Source: MPNP01 sp963668325
GTDB lineage: Bacteria; Pseudomonadota; Alphaproteobacteria; Rhodobacterales; Rhodobacteraceae
Reading direction: 5' to 3'
NCBI GenBank assembly: GCA_963668325.1
Contig: OY764222.1
Span: 1,860,001-1,924,000 of the forward strand
DNA: 64,000 bases
Shown: positions 44,070 to 53,531 of the stretch, piece after piece
Numbering within the stretch: position 1 is the first letter of the stretch
How the letters are laid out: the number at the start of each line of letters is the position of its first letter
The notes under the pieces: generated by a model
Database searches by the model: none
What the model was told of the DNA's origin: nothing
Seen by the model: the letters and a program-made list of their open reading frames with translations, nothing else
Program-made: the position numbers and the translations under genes

Positions 44070-44489
44070 CTGGGTATCGGTTAAGCACCTATAATCTGAC
44101 TATTTTAAAGGGCTGAATATAACCCTACCATAGCAACTGATTCGGGATGACATTCCTCTTCTAAACTTTTCCCGGGGCTAGGACAATGATATTGTCAGCA
44201 TTTTTACTGTGCCGAACCCATGTGCAGTGCCCACGCTTTCAGATTCCAAAGTTAGTTCGGGTGAAATATTCTGCACTTACGATAGACGAGCTTTACCTAA
44301 TCGTGTTAGTAATTTCCCTTCCGAAATCTACTTACCACTTAAAAGTAAATACTAAATTTCATTTGTAAGTTTCAATAAATCACCATACACCTAAATTTGT
44401 TAGCATTTATTATTGACACATTTGAATAGCTAGTTTGTTTACTTGGCTAACGTTTACTCCAAGTCAAACCCACACATAGGAATAGTTTC
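44070..44489. other. Intergenic region upstream of the aminotransferase gene
   Basis: 420 bases with no convincing gene. A short open frame at 44186-44368 has no family resemblance. A candidate promoter is at 44413-44441. Confidence 0.45.
44413..44441 (+). promoter_or_regulatory. Candidate sigma-70 promoter of the aminotransferase gene
   Basis: TTGACA (44413-44418) is a perfect -35 hexamer; 17 bases later is TGTTTA, a weak -10. It lies about 50 bases before the ATG at 44490. Confidence 0.4.
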
Positions 44490-45689
44490 ATGAGCAAATT
44501 TTTTGGCAGACATCATATTGCAATACCGGGTCCTTCAATAATGCCTGACAGGGTAATTCGGGCCATCAACAGACCTGCCCCGGATATTTATGATCCTGAG
44601 TTAGCCGAAATGGTGTATGGAGTTATCAATGATCTCAAAATTATTGCAGGAACAAGCGGTTATGCAACCATATACATTTGCAACGGTCATGGTGTATGGG
44701 AAGGATCAATAGCCAACCTCTTCAGTAGAGGTGATAAGGTGTTGGTATTGGCCACTGGAATTTTTGGTTCTGGATGGGGAGGTTTTGCCAAGGCATTGGG
44801 TATTGCAGTAGAAACCATGGATTTTGGCAAAAGAAACCCTGTGGATACGGATAGGTTAGTCGCAAGACTAGTCCAGGACAAACAGCATGAAATTAAGGCC
44901 ATCCTTGTGGTTCATGTTGACACATCCACATCGGTCAGAAATGATATTAAGGATATTGCCCGGGCAATTAAAAGCCTTGATCATCCCGCATTACTCGCCG
45001 TTGATTGTATTGCCAGCTTAGGATGTGATAATTTTTGCATGGATGATTGGCAGGTGGATGTGATGGTATCTGGTAGCCAAAAGGGTTTAATGACACCTCC
45101 TGGCCTTGGATTCATTTATTTTAATGAGCGAGCCCGAGAAGTAGGTAAAAAGGCAAAACTTCGAACCCCTTACTGGGATTGGGAAAGGAGAGTTAATCCA
45201 GAGGAGTTTTACCAGCTTTTCTGTGGAACGGCTCCCACTCACCACCTTTTTGCCCTCAGGGAAGCCTTGGACATGATCGTTCATGAGGAGGGGTTGGAAC
45301 AGGTTTACAAGAGACATGCCGTCATGGCTGAAGCAATCTGGGCAGCTTTTGACACTTGGAGTTCAGAAGGTCAGGTGGAAATGAATATCAGTGATAAAAA
45401 TCATCGAAGCCATTCTGTTTCGACAATCAAGATGAAATCTCCAAATGGAAAATTGTTGAGGAAATGGACCCAGGAGTATTCAGGCCTTACCTTGGGGATA
45501 GGTTTGGGCATGGAAACCGAACAGGATCCAAATTCAACCGGGTATTTCCGAATAGGGCATATGGGACACTTGAATCCGAACATGATTTTAGGTCTTCTTG
45601 GATCCATTGAAGCAGGTTTTGACCACTTGAAAATCAGAAGAGGTAAAGGGGCTATAGAGGCAGCAGCCAAGGTTATAGCAAATGCCTAG
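44490..45689 (+). CDS. Class V aminotransferase, serine/alanine-glyoxylate type
   Basis: PLP enzyme, 399 residues. HHIAIPGPSIMPDRVIRAIN and ICNGHGVWEGSIANLFSRGD match the small-molecule serine-glyoxylate/alanine-glyoxylate aminotransferases; the PLP lysine is in VSGSQKGLMTPPGLGF near residue 200. The C-terminal YFRIGHMGHLNPNMILGLLG is typical of the family. The substrate pair cannot be fixed; the closest relatives are annotated as alanine-glyoxylate or ureidoglycine-type transaminases. It converges with valS. Confidence 0.85.
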   Translation: MSKFFGRHHIAIPGPSIMPDRVIRAINRPAPDIYDPELAEMVYGVINDLKIIAGTSGYATIYICNGHGVWEGSIANLFSRGDKVLVLATGIFGSGWGGFAKALGIAVETMDFGKRNPVDTDRLVARLVQDKQHEIKAILVVHVDTSTSVRNDIKDIARAIKSLDHPALLAVDCIASLGCDNFCMDDWQVDVMVSGSQKGLMTPPGLGFIYFNERAREVGKKAKLRTPYWDWERRVNPEEFYQLFCGTAPTHHLFALREALDMIVHEEGLEQVYKRHAVMAEAIWAAFDTWSSEGQVEMNISDKNHRSHSVSTIKMKSPNGKLLRKWTQEYSGLTLGIGLGMETEQDPNSTGYFRIGHMGHLNPNMILGLLGSIEAGFDHLKIRRGKGAIEAAAKVIANA

Positions 45690-45819
45690 CAACACGAAGG
45701 CTAAGCTCTCAGCTTTAGTAATTATGCTAAATTATTTCCTCGGTATAGAGGTTTGCGGTGGCCCTGATCCCTTAAGTACAGGCGCTTGACGTTGGATATA
45801 AGGTTCGAGTAAAAATTAG

Positions 45820-48582
45820 CTATAACAAATTTTGTATCCCGTTCACAGCAGCATTAGTGTTTAGGATTTTTTCCTCCAGTTTTAGCAAATTTTCTCTGGT
45901 TTCTTCTACTACCTCTGGAGGAGCCTTGGCAACAAAGCCCTCATTACTAAGTCTAGTTTTCAGCATTGAAATTTCTTTCTTAAGTGATTCTCTGGTTTCG
46001 ATGAGCCGCTTTTTTTCAAGTTTTAGGTTAATTACCCCACCAAGGGGAAGAGAAATAGCTCCTCCTCCTTCAACATTTATAACAAAGGATTCGTTATCTA
46101 AGTTGATGGATTCAAATTCAGGGTTTCTTTTGTCGACAAGAGGTTTTGTTCTTGCCATCCTCTCAAAAAAATCTTGGTATTTTTCAAGGATTTCATACCT
46201 CTTGTCGGTCATGATATGTACATTCAATGGAATAATTGCACTTGGTGGAACACGCAACAGACTCTTTCCAGATCGAATAATTCGTATAATCCCAATAATC
46301 CATTCCACTTCGGAAGTTGCCTTTGCTTTCTCGTATTCCTTGACAGCTAGTTGTGGCCAATCGGTATGAATGATTCTCGTATCTTCATTATACAACTCAC
46401 CCCACAGTTCCTCGGTTTCAAATGGAATGATAGGGTGTAGTAAAACCAGGGACTGCTTATATACCCAAGCCAAAGTTGACTTGGTTTCAGCAACTAGTTC
46501 TGGATCCTCTGACTTTAGAAGGGTTTTGCTGAATTCCAGATACCAGTCACATAACTTACCCCATACAAAAGCATAAAGAATATTGGCAGCATCGTTAAAA
46601 CGATAGTTATTGAGGGCATTATCAACCTTTTCTTGGGTTTTTGCTATCTCCCCGATTATCCAGGAGTTGATCTCATTCGTTGCATTCCGAGGGTCAAATT
46701 GCGGACCAATTTGGCAATCATTCAATTGGAGGAACCTGCCAGCATTCCATATTTTTGTACAAAAATTCCTGTAACCGACAACTCTACCTTCAGATAGTTT
46801 AAGATCCCTCCCCATTACGGCCATTGAGGTCAGGGTAAACCGAACGGAATCAGCTCCATATTTTTCTATGAGTTCAATCGGGTCAATCACATTACCTAGT
46901 GATTTCGACATCTTCTTGCCAAATTTATCCCTGACCAGGGCATGGACATAAATATCAGAGAAGGGGATATCGTTCACCAAGGCAAGTTGCATCATCATCA
47001 TTCGTGCTACCCAGAAGAATATGATATCAAACCCTGTTACCAGAACATTTGTAGGGAAATATCTTTCCAGCTCAGGAGTTGCCTCAGGCCATCCCAAGGT
47101 ACCAATAGGCCAAATTCCCGATGAGAACCAGGTATCAAGAACATCTTGGTCTCTAGACAGTGATTTGCCTTTAGCCATTTTTTTGGCTTCATCTTCGGAA
47201 ATGGCACAATACTGATTGCCTTCTTCATCATACCAAATTGGAATCTGATGTCCCCACCAAAGCTGACGGGAAATACACCAGGGTTCAATATTCTCTAACC
47301 AACTGAAATAAATTTTTTCATATTGCTTGGGGTGTATTCGAGTTCGGCCAGTTTTAACAGCCTCAATTGCTGGACCGACTATTTTTTTGGTATCAAGGAA
47401 CCATTGATCAGTCAGATATGGCTCAATAGGTATTTTAGATCTATCGCCATGAGGAACTGTATGCTTTTCAGTCTGGACATCATCCAGCAGACCATTTTCA
47501 GCCATTAACTTGACAATTATTTTTCGGGCTTCAAAACGATCTAACCCGTCAAGCTCCAGGGTACATTCGGGAATATCAAGATTCCCCAGGAAATCGTCAT
47601 TGGCATTTAAAAACATCTTTCCCTTAGAGGTCATGACATTAATGGCTGGTAAATTTGTTCGCTTGCCCACCTCCCAGTCGTTGAAATCATGTGCGGGAGT
47701 GATTTTTACTGCCCCTGTACCTTTTGTCGGATCGGCATAGGAATCTGCAACAATCCTGATTCTCCTCCCAACCAAAGGCAAAATGACATCTTTGCCAATT
47801 AGATGGGTGTATCTTGAATCTTCAGGATGAACGGCAACACCAGTATCACCCAGCATGGTTTCTGGTCGCGTGGTAGCGACAACAAGGTAATTCCTTGTTT
47901 CGAAACTGACAGGATTCTCACTTTCATCAAACTCAACGGGATAATTAAAGGATTCACCATCAGCCAAGGGGTATCGAAAATACCACATCTTTCCTTCAAC
48001 CTCGACCTGTTCAACTTCTAGGTCAGAGATGGCAGTTTCGAAATGTGGATCCCAGTTTACCAGTCGTTTACCTTTGTAAATCAACTTTTGGTTATAGAGT
48101 TCGATAAAGACTTTCAAAACCGCATCATGAAATCCCTTATCCATGGTAAATCGATTTCTTGACCAATCACAGGAAGCTCCAATTCGTTTGAGCTGGTGGA
48201 TGATTTTGCCCCCGGATTGTTCTTTCCAGTCCCAGACTTTTTCTAAAAACCTTTCTCTTCCAAGTTGATCCCTTGAAGGTAATCCTGCTTCCTCCAATTG
48301 CCTTTCGACAACCATCTGGGTAGCTATTCCTGCATGATCCTGACCGGGTTGCCATAAAACATCAAATCCCTTCATCCGGTGCCAGCGGATTAAAATGTCC
48401 TGAAGGGTATTGTTAAAGGCATGTCCCATATGCAGAGCACCGGTAACATTCGGGGGAGGAATCATGATACAGAAGGAAGGAAAATCTTTCCGGGCATTTG
48501 CACCAGCACTGAATGCACCGCTATTTTCCCACATGGAGTATATTCGTGGTTCAACTTCGCTGGGTTCAAACTTCGATTTCAT
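45820..48582 (-). CDS. valS: Valyl-tRNA synthetase
   Basis: Class I synthetase of 920 residues. PPPNVTGALHMGHAF (HIGH motif, H51-H54), DVLWQPGQDHAGIATQMVVE, the editing domain with TTRPETMLGDTGVAVHPED, the tRNA-anticodon domain after GKKMSKSLGNVIDP (KMSKS), and a C-terminal coiled-coil arm with KLEKKRLIETRESLKKEISM. All catalytic motifs are intact. Often in alphaproteobacteria tolC-pcm lies beside a valS cluster; here a molybdopterin hydroxylase gene separates valS and tolC. Confidence 0.97.
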   Translation of the reverse strand: MKSKFEPSEVEPRIYSMWENSGAFSAGANARKDFPSFCIMIPPPNVTGALHMGHAFNNTLQDILIRWHRMKGFDVLWQPGQDHAGIATQMVVERQLEEAGLPSRDQLGRERFLEKVWDWKEQSGGKIIHQLKRIGASCDWSRNRFTMDKGFHDAVLKVFIELYNQKLIYKGKRLVNWDPHFETAISDLEVEQVEVEGKMWYFRYPLADGESFNYPVEFDESENPVSFETRNYLVVATTRPETMLGDTGVAVHPEDSRYTHLIGKDVILPLVGRRIRIVADSYADPTKGTGAVKITPAHDFNDWEVGKRTNLPAINVMTSKGKMFLNANDDFLGNLDIPECTLELDGLDRFEARKIIVKLMAENGLLDDVQTEKHTVPHGDRSKIPIEPYLTDQWFLDTKKIVGPAIEAVKTGRTRIHPKQYEKIYFSWLENIEPWCISRQLWWGHQIPIWYDEEGNQYCAISEDEAKKMAKGKSLSRDQDVLDTWFSSGIWPIGTLGWPEATPELERYFPTNVLVTGFDIIFFWVARMMMMQLALVNDIPFSDIYVHALVRDKFGKKMSKSLGNVIDPIELIEKYGADSVRFTLTSMAVMGRDLKLSEGRVVGYRNFCTKIWNAGRFLQLNDCQIGPQFDPRNATNEINSWIIGEIAKTQEKVDNALNNYRFNDAANILYAFVWGKLCDWYLEFSKTLLKSEDPELVAETKSTLAWVYKQSLVLLHPIIPFETEELWGELYNEDTRIIHTDWPQLAVKEYEKAKATSEVEWIIGIIRIIRSGKSLLRVPPSAIIPLNVHIMTDKRYEILEKYQDFFERMARTKPLVDKRNPEFESINLDNESFVINVEGGGAISLPLGGVINLKLEKKRLIETRESLKKEISMLKTRLSNEGFVAKAPPEVVEETRENLLKLEEKILNTNAAVNGIQNLL

Positions 48583-48743
48583 GGTAAAACAATATTAAAT
48601 TCGGGTGAATTCTCGTTAAATATTCGATTTGGGGTACTGGCTAATTTTTCTGGGAAATGTATATAACCCTTAAATAAGTTATTTCCACATTTCTCTATAT
48701 TCATATTGCAACAAATTTCTTTTTATTGTTATTGTCTTGTTCG

Positions 48744-48758
48744 TTGTTCACTGAACAA
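48744..48758. promoter_or_regulatory. Perfect palindrome (candidate operator)
   Basis: TTGTTC-ACT-GAACAA, a perfect 6-3-6 inverted repeat in the 223-bp gap between divergent valS and the molybdopterin hydroxylase gene, 47 bases before the ATG at 48806. Size and symmetry fit a homodimeric TetR- or GntR-like repressor site. No regulator gene is adjacent. Confidence 0.45.
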
Positions 48759-48805
48759 TAGTTTGGTACAAATTTTCCGTTAATTTCAAGAATGTGAGTT
48801 CATCA

Positions 48806-51091
48806 ATGTCAAAATTTGGGGTTAGTCAAGGTGTTAAGCGAAGGGAAGATTCGCGATTTCTAAAGGGTGAGGGTAGGTATGTTGATGACCTGAAACCAGA
48901 AGGAAGCCTGTTTGCGCATTTTTTCCTTTCTCCTGTAGCACATGCCAGGATAATTGCACTTGATGCTTCAGAAGCAAAGGCATCTCCTGGTGTTGTAGCT
49001 GTCTACACTGCCGAGGATCTAATCAATGGTGGTATGAAAAATCGAATGATCGTCGAATTGTTGGTAATGAAGGGAGTAAAGATCCCTGACCCGGCACGGC
49101 CAATCCTTGCTGAGGGAAAGGTAAGATTTGTTGGAGAGCCCCTTGCCATTGTAATTGCTGAGACAATTAATCAGGCCAAGGACGCAGCTGAATTGATTGA
49201 GTTTGATTTCGAAGAATTAGATGCCCAACTTTCCCTTACCCCTGGCGGTATAGAATTGCATGAGGAAGCCCCAGAAAACATTGCTTTTAATTGGTCTAAG
49301 GGTGACAAGGAACAGGTAGATAAAATCTTTCATGAAGCTTCCCATGTTGTTTCCTTACAAGTCGAGGATAACAGGGTAATCGCGAATTCGATTGAACCCA
49401 GAGGATGTTATGCTGAATGGGAGAACAACAAACTTCATATGTGCATGAATGGACAAGGTGTTTGGGTTGGAAAGGGTGAACTTTCGCAACTTCTTGGATT
49501 ACCAGAAGACAATGTAAGAGTTACCACCCCGGATGTTGGTGGCGGGTTTGGAATGAAGGGGTTTAATTATCCAGAAAATTTTGCGGTTGCTCAATCAACA
49601 AAAATGCTGGGAAAAAAGATTCATTGGATGGGAACCCGCTCAGAAGCGATGTTGAATGACAATGGCGGGAGAGACCTTACCTCAAGAGTGGAAGCCGCCT
49701 TTGATGACGATTACAGAATGATTGGCTATCGTGTTATCACACACTGCAACATGGGTGCATACAATTCCTACTTTGGTCAATATATTCAGACAGATTTGTT
49801 CAGGAAGGTGATCTCAGGGGTTTATGACATACCCAATATTTATTTTGAGGTTACAGGAATTTTTACAAATACGGCCCCGGTTGATGCTTACCGGGGGGCT
49901 GGAAGACCAGAAGGCATATTTGCCATGGAACGGCTGATTGATCATGCTTCCCGTGAATTGGGAATCGATTCAATCGAACTCCGTCGTCGTAATTTTATAA
50001 AACCAAATCAGTTTCCTTACAAAAATTTTGCTAGGGAAACGGTTGATGTAGGTAACTTTGACAAAGTGATGGATCGGGCTGTGGTAGAAGCCGATATACC
50101 TGGATTTGAACAGAGGAAAGAGGAATCCCAGAAAGCCAGTAAATTAAGGGGGCTGGGGATCTGTTATTACATTGAAACCATACTTGGTGATCCCTGCGAA
50201 ACGACAAGATTGGAGTTTTGTGAAGATGGCATGGTCAATGTCTATGTCGGAACACAATCAAATGGCCAGGGCCATGAAACAGCTTATTCACAGATTCTTC
50301 ACGAACGTTCCGGGATTCCTTTTGAGAATATCAGGATTATCCAAGGAGACAGTGATTTGATTAAAACAGGTGGAGGTACCGGTGGTTCAAGGTCAGTTAC
50401 GACCCAAGGGACCTCCATCAACGGCACTGCAGATAAAATGATTGCCAAATTTAAGCCATTTGTGGCTGAAGAGATGGTTACAGAAGAAAATTTGATTGAT
50501 TTCGAAGAAGGTGCATTCAAAGATCGAAAGTCCAATAAGTTTCTTGGCATTATGGAGGCTGGCGCTCTCGCTTTATCAAAACAACGGGAAGACTTAGTTA
50601 CAACAGAAGTTACCACTGAAATCAGTGACAAATCCTTCCCGAATGGTGCTCATATCTGTGAAGTTGAGGTTGACCCTGAAACAGGATACACCAGTGTTGT
50701 GAAATATACAGTTGTGGATGATCTCGGTGTGATTATCAATCCCGTGTTGGCATCAGGGCAAGTCCATGGTGGGGTTGTACAAGGTATAGGTCAGATTTTA
50801 ACGGAACATGTTGGTTTTGATGAGAATGGGCAATTACTCACTGGAACTTTCATGGATTATGGTATGCCTAGAGCAGATAATGTCCCGTTCATAGAGTTTT
50901 ATTCTGAACCAACCCCATCCATCAACAATCCTATTGGCATGAAGGGATGTGGTGAAGCTGGAACAATTGGTGCCTTGGCTGCGGTTGCAAACGCTGTGCA
51001 GGATGCTTTGTGGGAAAAAGGAATTAAAGAAGTCCAAGCTCCCCTGACTCCCACCAGGGTATGGGATTTACTCCATCAAAATTCCAATTAG
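48806..51091 (+). CDS. Molybdopterin-binding subunit of a xanthine dehydrogenase/CO dehydrogenase-family hydroxylase
   Basis: 761 residues from ATG 48806 (GTG 48794 also possible). The aldehyde oxidase hammerhead domain (FLKGEGRYVDDLKPEGSLFA) is followed by the Mo-cofactor domain: NSIEPRGCYAEW, VTTPDVGGGFGMKGFNYPEN, DAYRGAGRPEGIFAMERLID, VYVGTQSNGQGHETAYSQIL and the active-site glutamate in GCGEAGTIGALAAVANAV. The CO-dehydrogenase signature AYxCSFR is replaced by AYRGAGR, so it is a form II hydroxylase, not a true CO dehydrogenase. The FAD and 2Fe-2S subunits usually beside it are absent, so it depends on subunits elsewhere or is an orphan. Substrate unknown. Confidence 0.88.
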   Translation: MSKFGVSQGVKRREDSRFLKGEGRYVDDLKPEGSLFAHFFLSPVAHARIIALDASEAKASPGVVAVYTAEDLINGGMKNRMIVELLVMKGVKIPDPARPILAEGKVRFVGEPLAIVIAETINQAKDAAELIEFDFEELDAQLSLTPGGIELHEEAPENIAFNWSKGDKEQVDKIFHEASHVVSLQVEDNRVIANSIEPRGCYAEWENNKLHMCMNGQGVWVGKGELSQLLGLPEDNVRVTTPDVGGGFGMKGFNYPENFAVAQSTKMLGKKIHWMGTRSEAMLNDNGGRDLTSRVEAAFDDDYRMIGYRVITHCNMGAYNSYFGQYIQTDLFRKVISGVYDIPNIYFEVTGIFTNTAPVDAYRGAGRPEGIFAMERLIDHASRELGIDSIELRRRNFIKPNQFPYKNFARETVDVGNFDKVMDRAVVEADIPGFEQRKEESQKASKLRGLGICYYIETILGDPCETTRLEFCEDGMVNVYVGTQSNGQGHETAYSQILHERSGIPFENIRIIQGDSDLIKTGGGTGGSRSVTTQGTSINGTADKMIAKFKPFVAEEMVTEENLIDFEEGAFKDRKSNKFLGIMEAGALALSKQREDLVTTEVTTEISDKSFPNGAHICEVEVDPETGYTSVVKYTVVDDLGVIINPVLASGQVHGGVVQGIGQILTEHVGFDENGQLLTGTFMDYGMPRADNVPFIEFYSEPTPSINNPIGMKGCGEAGTIGALAAVANAVQDALWEKGIKEVQAPLTPTRVWDLLHQNSN

Positions 51092-51115
51092 GGGTTTGGT
51101 GTTTCTTCCTTAGTT

Positions 51116-52449
51116 TTAAGAGCCGTCAGTTTCTGTTTCTAATCCTGGGTCCAAACCAAGATAGTCCATTGTCAACACACCGATCTTGGACAGGAGGGTG
51201 AATTGGGCCAGATCTCTTTCGATTATAGCTTCCACCAGTTGAGTCTGGGCTGAAAGCAACTCCTGTTCTGCTTCCAGAACGTCCAGGGTAGACTTCGTAC
51301 CCAAAGATTCTTCTACCCTGGTACCTTGAAGTGCCAGTTCAGAATAATCCTGCTGTTGAAGATAAACGTCAATCAACGAATCGGTGATCTCATACATATG
51401 CCAGGCATTGATTATTTCATTTTCCTGTAATTTCGCCTCTTGTTTTAAATCGATTCTGATTTTTTGAAGATTTTGTTCTGATTGCCGTAATGCTGAGGAT
51501 AATCTCCCACCGGTATAAAGAGGAATTGAGGTTTGTATTCCAATAGTCAGATTATTCCTTGGAGTTTCATTAAAATTTCTAAAATTTTGATTAGAGGAAG
51601 CACTTCCTCGCAAATTGATCGCTGGTTTGGATACCTGGACCTTAACCAATTCTCTTTGGTGCTGAGCAATTATTACGGCCAATTTAGCAAGCGCTAGAGA
51701 AGGATTATACTGGTTGGCCAACTCTATGGCGCTTGCAATATCTTTGGGTATTTCAAAGTTAAATTGTGAGGTGGCTAAATTAATTGGATACCTACCTACA
51801 GCAAGGTGAAAACGTTCATTTGCAATATCAACCTGACCTTCTCGAGTTTTGACATTACCCTTGGCTGCTGCAATACGTGCCACAACCAAACTTAATTCGG
51901 TACGTGAGATGTTGCCTAGTTCGAAACGGTTTGTTGCAGCCTCCAACTGCGATTCCAAACTCTTTAGATTATTCCTCTCAAGGTCAAGCAGATTATTTGC
52001 TTTGAGGACCTCTTGATAGGAGTTACCGCACCCATCAAAACCATCTGTTCGACCTGTGTTCGATTCAAAGCAGCAACCTGCTTGCTGATTTTTTCAATTT
52101 CAACTGAAATATCGTTGGCCCCAAAATCGGTCAGCGCATACTCGGATAATAACTCAATATTGCCACCCAGAGAATTGTCCTGTTGGTTGTTGGCATTATT
52201 GGCCTGGTAAGTGGTACCTAAATTCAGTGTTAGGCTTGGTCGAGATTTTGCAGTGGTTTGAGCAATATTTTCATCTTGGATGGCCAGAAGGTAATCTGAC
52301 CCCTTCAATAATTCGCTGTTATTGTAGGCAGAAATCAGGACTTCTTCCAGAGTATCAGATTGAGCCATTTGTGGTGGTCCAAGCAGGTAAAGCAGTATTG
52401 CTCCAACCGAAATAAAGCTTTTAAGTGGTATTAGTCTAGGAAACTGCAT
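51116..52449 (-). pseudogene. tolC: TolC-family outer membrane efflux protein, frameshifted
   Basis: Minus-strand reading from 52449 gives a signal peptide (ISVGAILLYLLGPPQMAQS), then SLTLNLGTTYQANNAN and EQMVLMGAV, the first hairpin of TolC. At about 52019-52021 the frame changes: continuing in frame requires one extra base, giving AVTxYQEVLKANNLLDLERN and then RFELGNISRTELSLVVARIA to the end at 51116. Family members have T-A-Y at this point, consistent with loss of a single G. The two open pieces are 52449-51964 (161 residues) and 51958-51116 (280 residues). It follows pcm by 26 bases on the same strand, a common pairing. It may be a genuine null allele or a consensus error. Confidence 0.8.
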
Positions 52450-52475
52450 TTTTATTCTGAAAGGTCTTGTTGTTA

Positions 52476-53132
52476 TTAGAAGACAAACTCCCCAGTCTTT
52501 TCAAATCCTGGAAGAATTGGGGCTTCGGCATCAAAGGCGGTTTGCCAATCTACCCCACTAGGCTTGTTAATACCAATTCTACATTTGCCACCGTTCTCTG
52601 TAATTACGATAGCTCCTATTCTTCCACCCAATTTCACCTGGTCAAGAATAGCTGGAGGCAAGGTTTCAATACATCCTTGGACGGTAATCACATCATAGGG
52701 CCCATATCGCGGCATTCCTTCCGATAAAACCCCATGCACCGGAACTACATTATCAACTGAGTGCAAGGAAAAGATATTTTCTGCTTCGTTGGAAAATTCC
52801 TCGTTTTCTTCCAGGGAGATAACTGCTTCTGCCACGCTAGCAATTATTGCCGAGGAATAGCCTAGTCCTGAACCTATATCCAAAACCAGCTCATCTAATC
52901 GAATCGCCAGGGTATCGAGCATCTTTGCCAAAATTCTAGGGTCAAGTAAAAATCGGCCATTGCCAATGCCGAGGTGGTCACCCAGGTAAGCCAATTCCTT
53001 TTTTTGCTCGGGAACATAATCCTCTCTTGGGATGGCAAGCATGGCTTGAATAATTGGAAAACTGGTTACATCTGATGGCCTAACTTGGCAATCAACCATA
53101 TTTCTTCTTCTGTTTTTGAAATTAGTCGGCAA
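52476..53132 (-). CDS. pcm: Protein-L-isoaspartate O-methyltransferase
   Basis: SAM-dependent repair enzyme for damaged aspartyl and asparaginyl residues. The 218-residue protein includes RRRNMVDCQVRPSDVTSFPI at the N-terminus, LVLDIGSGLGYSSAIIASVA (SAM motif I) near residue 83, and the C-terminal ITENGGKCRIGI. The TTG start at 53132 has GGTGGAG nine bases before it; ATG 53099 is an alternative. It leads the frameshifted tolC. The D-x-G-S-G motif differs slightly from the usual PCMT form but is normal for the alphaproteobacterial subgroup. Confidence 0.9.
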   Translation of the reverse strand: MPTNFKNRRRNMVDCQVRPSDVTSFPIIQAMLAIPREDYVPEQKKELAYLGDHLGIGNGRFLLDPRILAKMLDTLAIRLDELVLDIGSGLGYSSAIIASVAEAVISLEENEEFSNEAENIFSLHSVDNVVPVHGVLSEGMPRYGPYDVITVQGCIETLPPAILDQVKLGGRIGAIVITENGGKCRIGINKPSGVDWQTAFDAEAPILPGFEKTGEFVF

Positions 53133-53248
53133 AACAACACTCCACCAGGAATAATCCTTGTAAAAGCAATGGTATATCGTTTTTCATTTGAATTTCAAAA
53201 CTTTCGGTTTTGATAAAACCAGCTATTGATCCTATACCAGGAAAATTT

Positions 53249-53323
53249 TGGAGCGGAAGATGGGATTCGAACCCACGGCCCTAACCTTGGCAAGGTTATG
53301 CTCTACCCCTGAGCTACTTCCGC
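53249..53323 (-). tRNA. tRNA-Gly (GCC)
   Basis: 75 nt on the minus strand: acceptor GCGGAAG with CTTCCGC, anticodon loop TTGCCAA (GCC), T loop TTCGAAT, encoded TCCA end. It lies between pcm and the DUF262 defence gene, which is on its 5' side. Confidence 0.96.
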
Positions 53324-53531
53324 ATAATTCCCATTAAAGAGATGTTTTAGGTTACCTAATTTACATATTGATTAGCTTCAAGCAAATACTGAGAAATTTT
53401 ATTGGTCAAATAAGCATAATATTTTGAGTTTGTATCAATAACCTAGCCGAATCTCTCTGTTGTCATTCTGGAAATTCTCAGTGTCCAACAATGAAAAATA
53501 ATTTCTATTTTATGACTTATCCTAATTCAGG

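Noticed and set aside
44186..44368. 60-codon open frame in the gap before the aminotransferase
   Set aside because: No ribosome-binding site, composition not coding-like, no family match.
45857..46369. 170-codon plus-strand open frame opposite valS
   Set aside because: Antisense to the valS C-terminal coiled coil; serine-rich low-quality protein with no family match.
51964..52449. Programmed frameshift in tolC
   Set aside because: There is no slippery heptamer or stimulatory structure at the frame break; deletion of one base is simpler.
53324..53531. Attachment-site repeat for the DUF262 gene at tRNA-Gly
   Set aside because: The gene lies on the 5' side of the tRNA and no copy of the tRNA 3' end was found on its far side.
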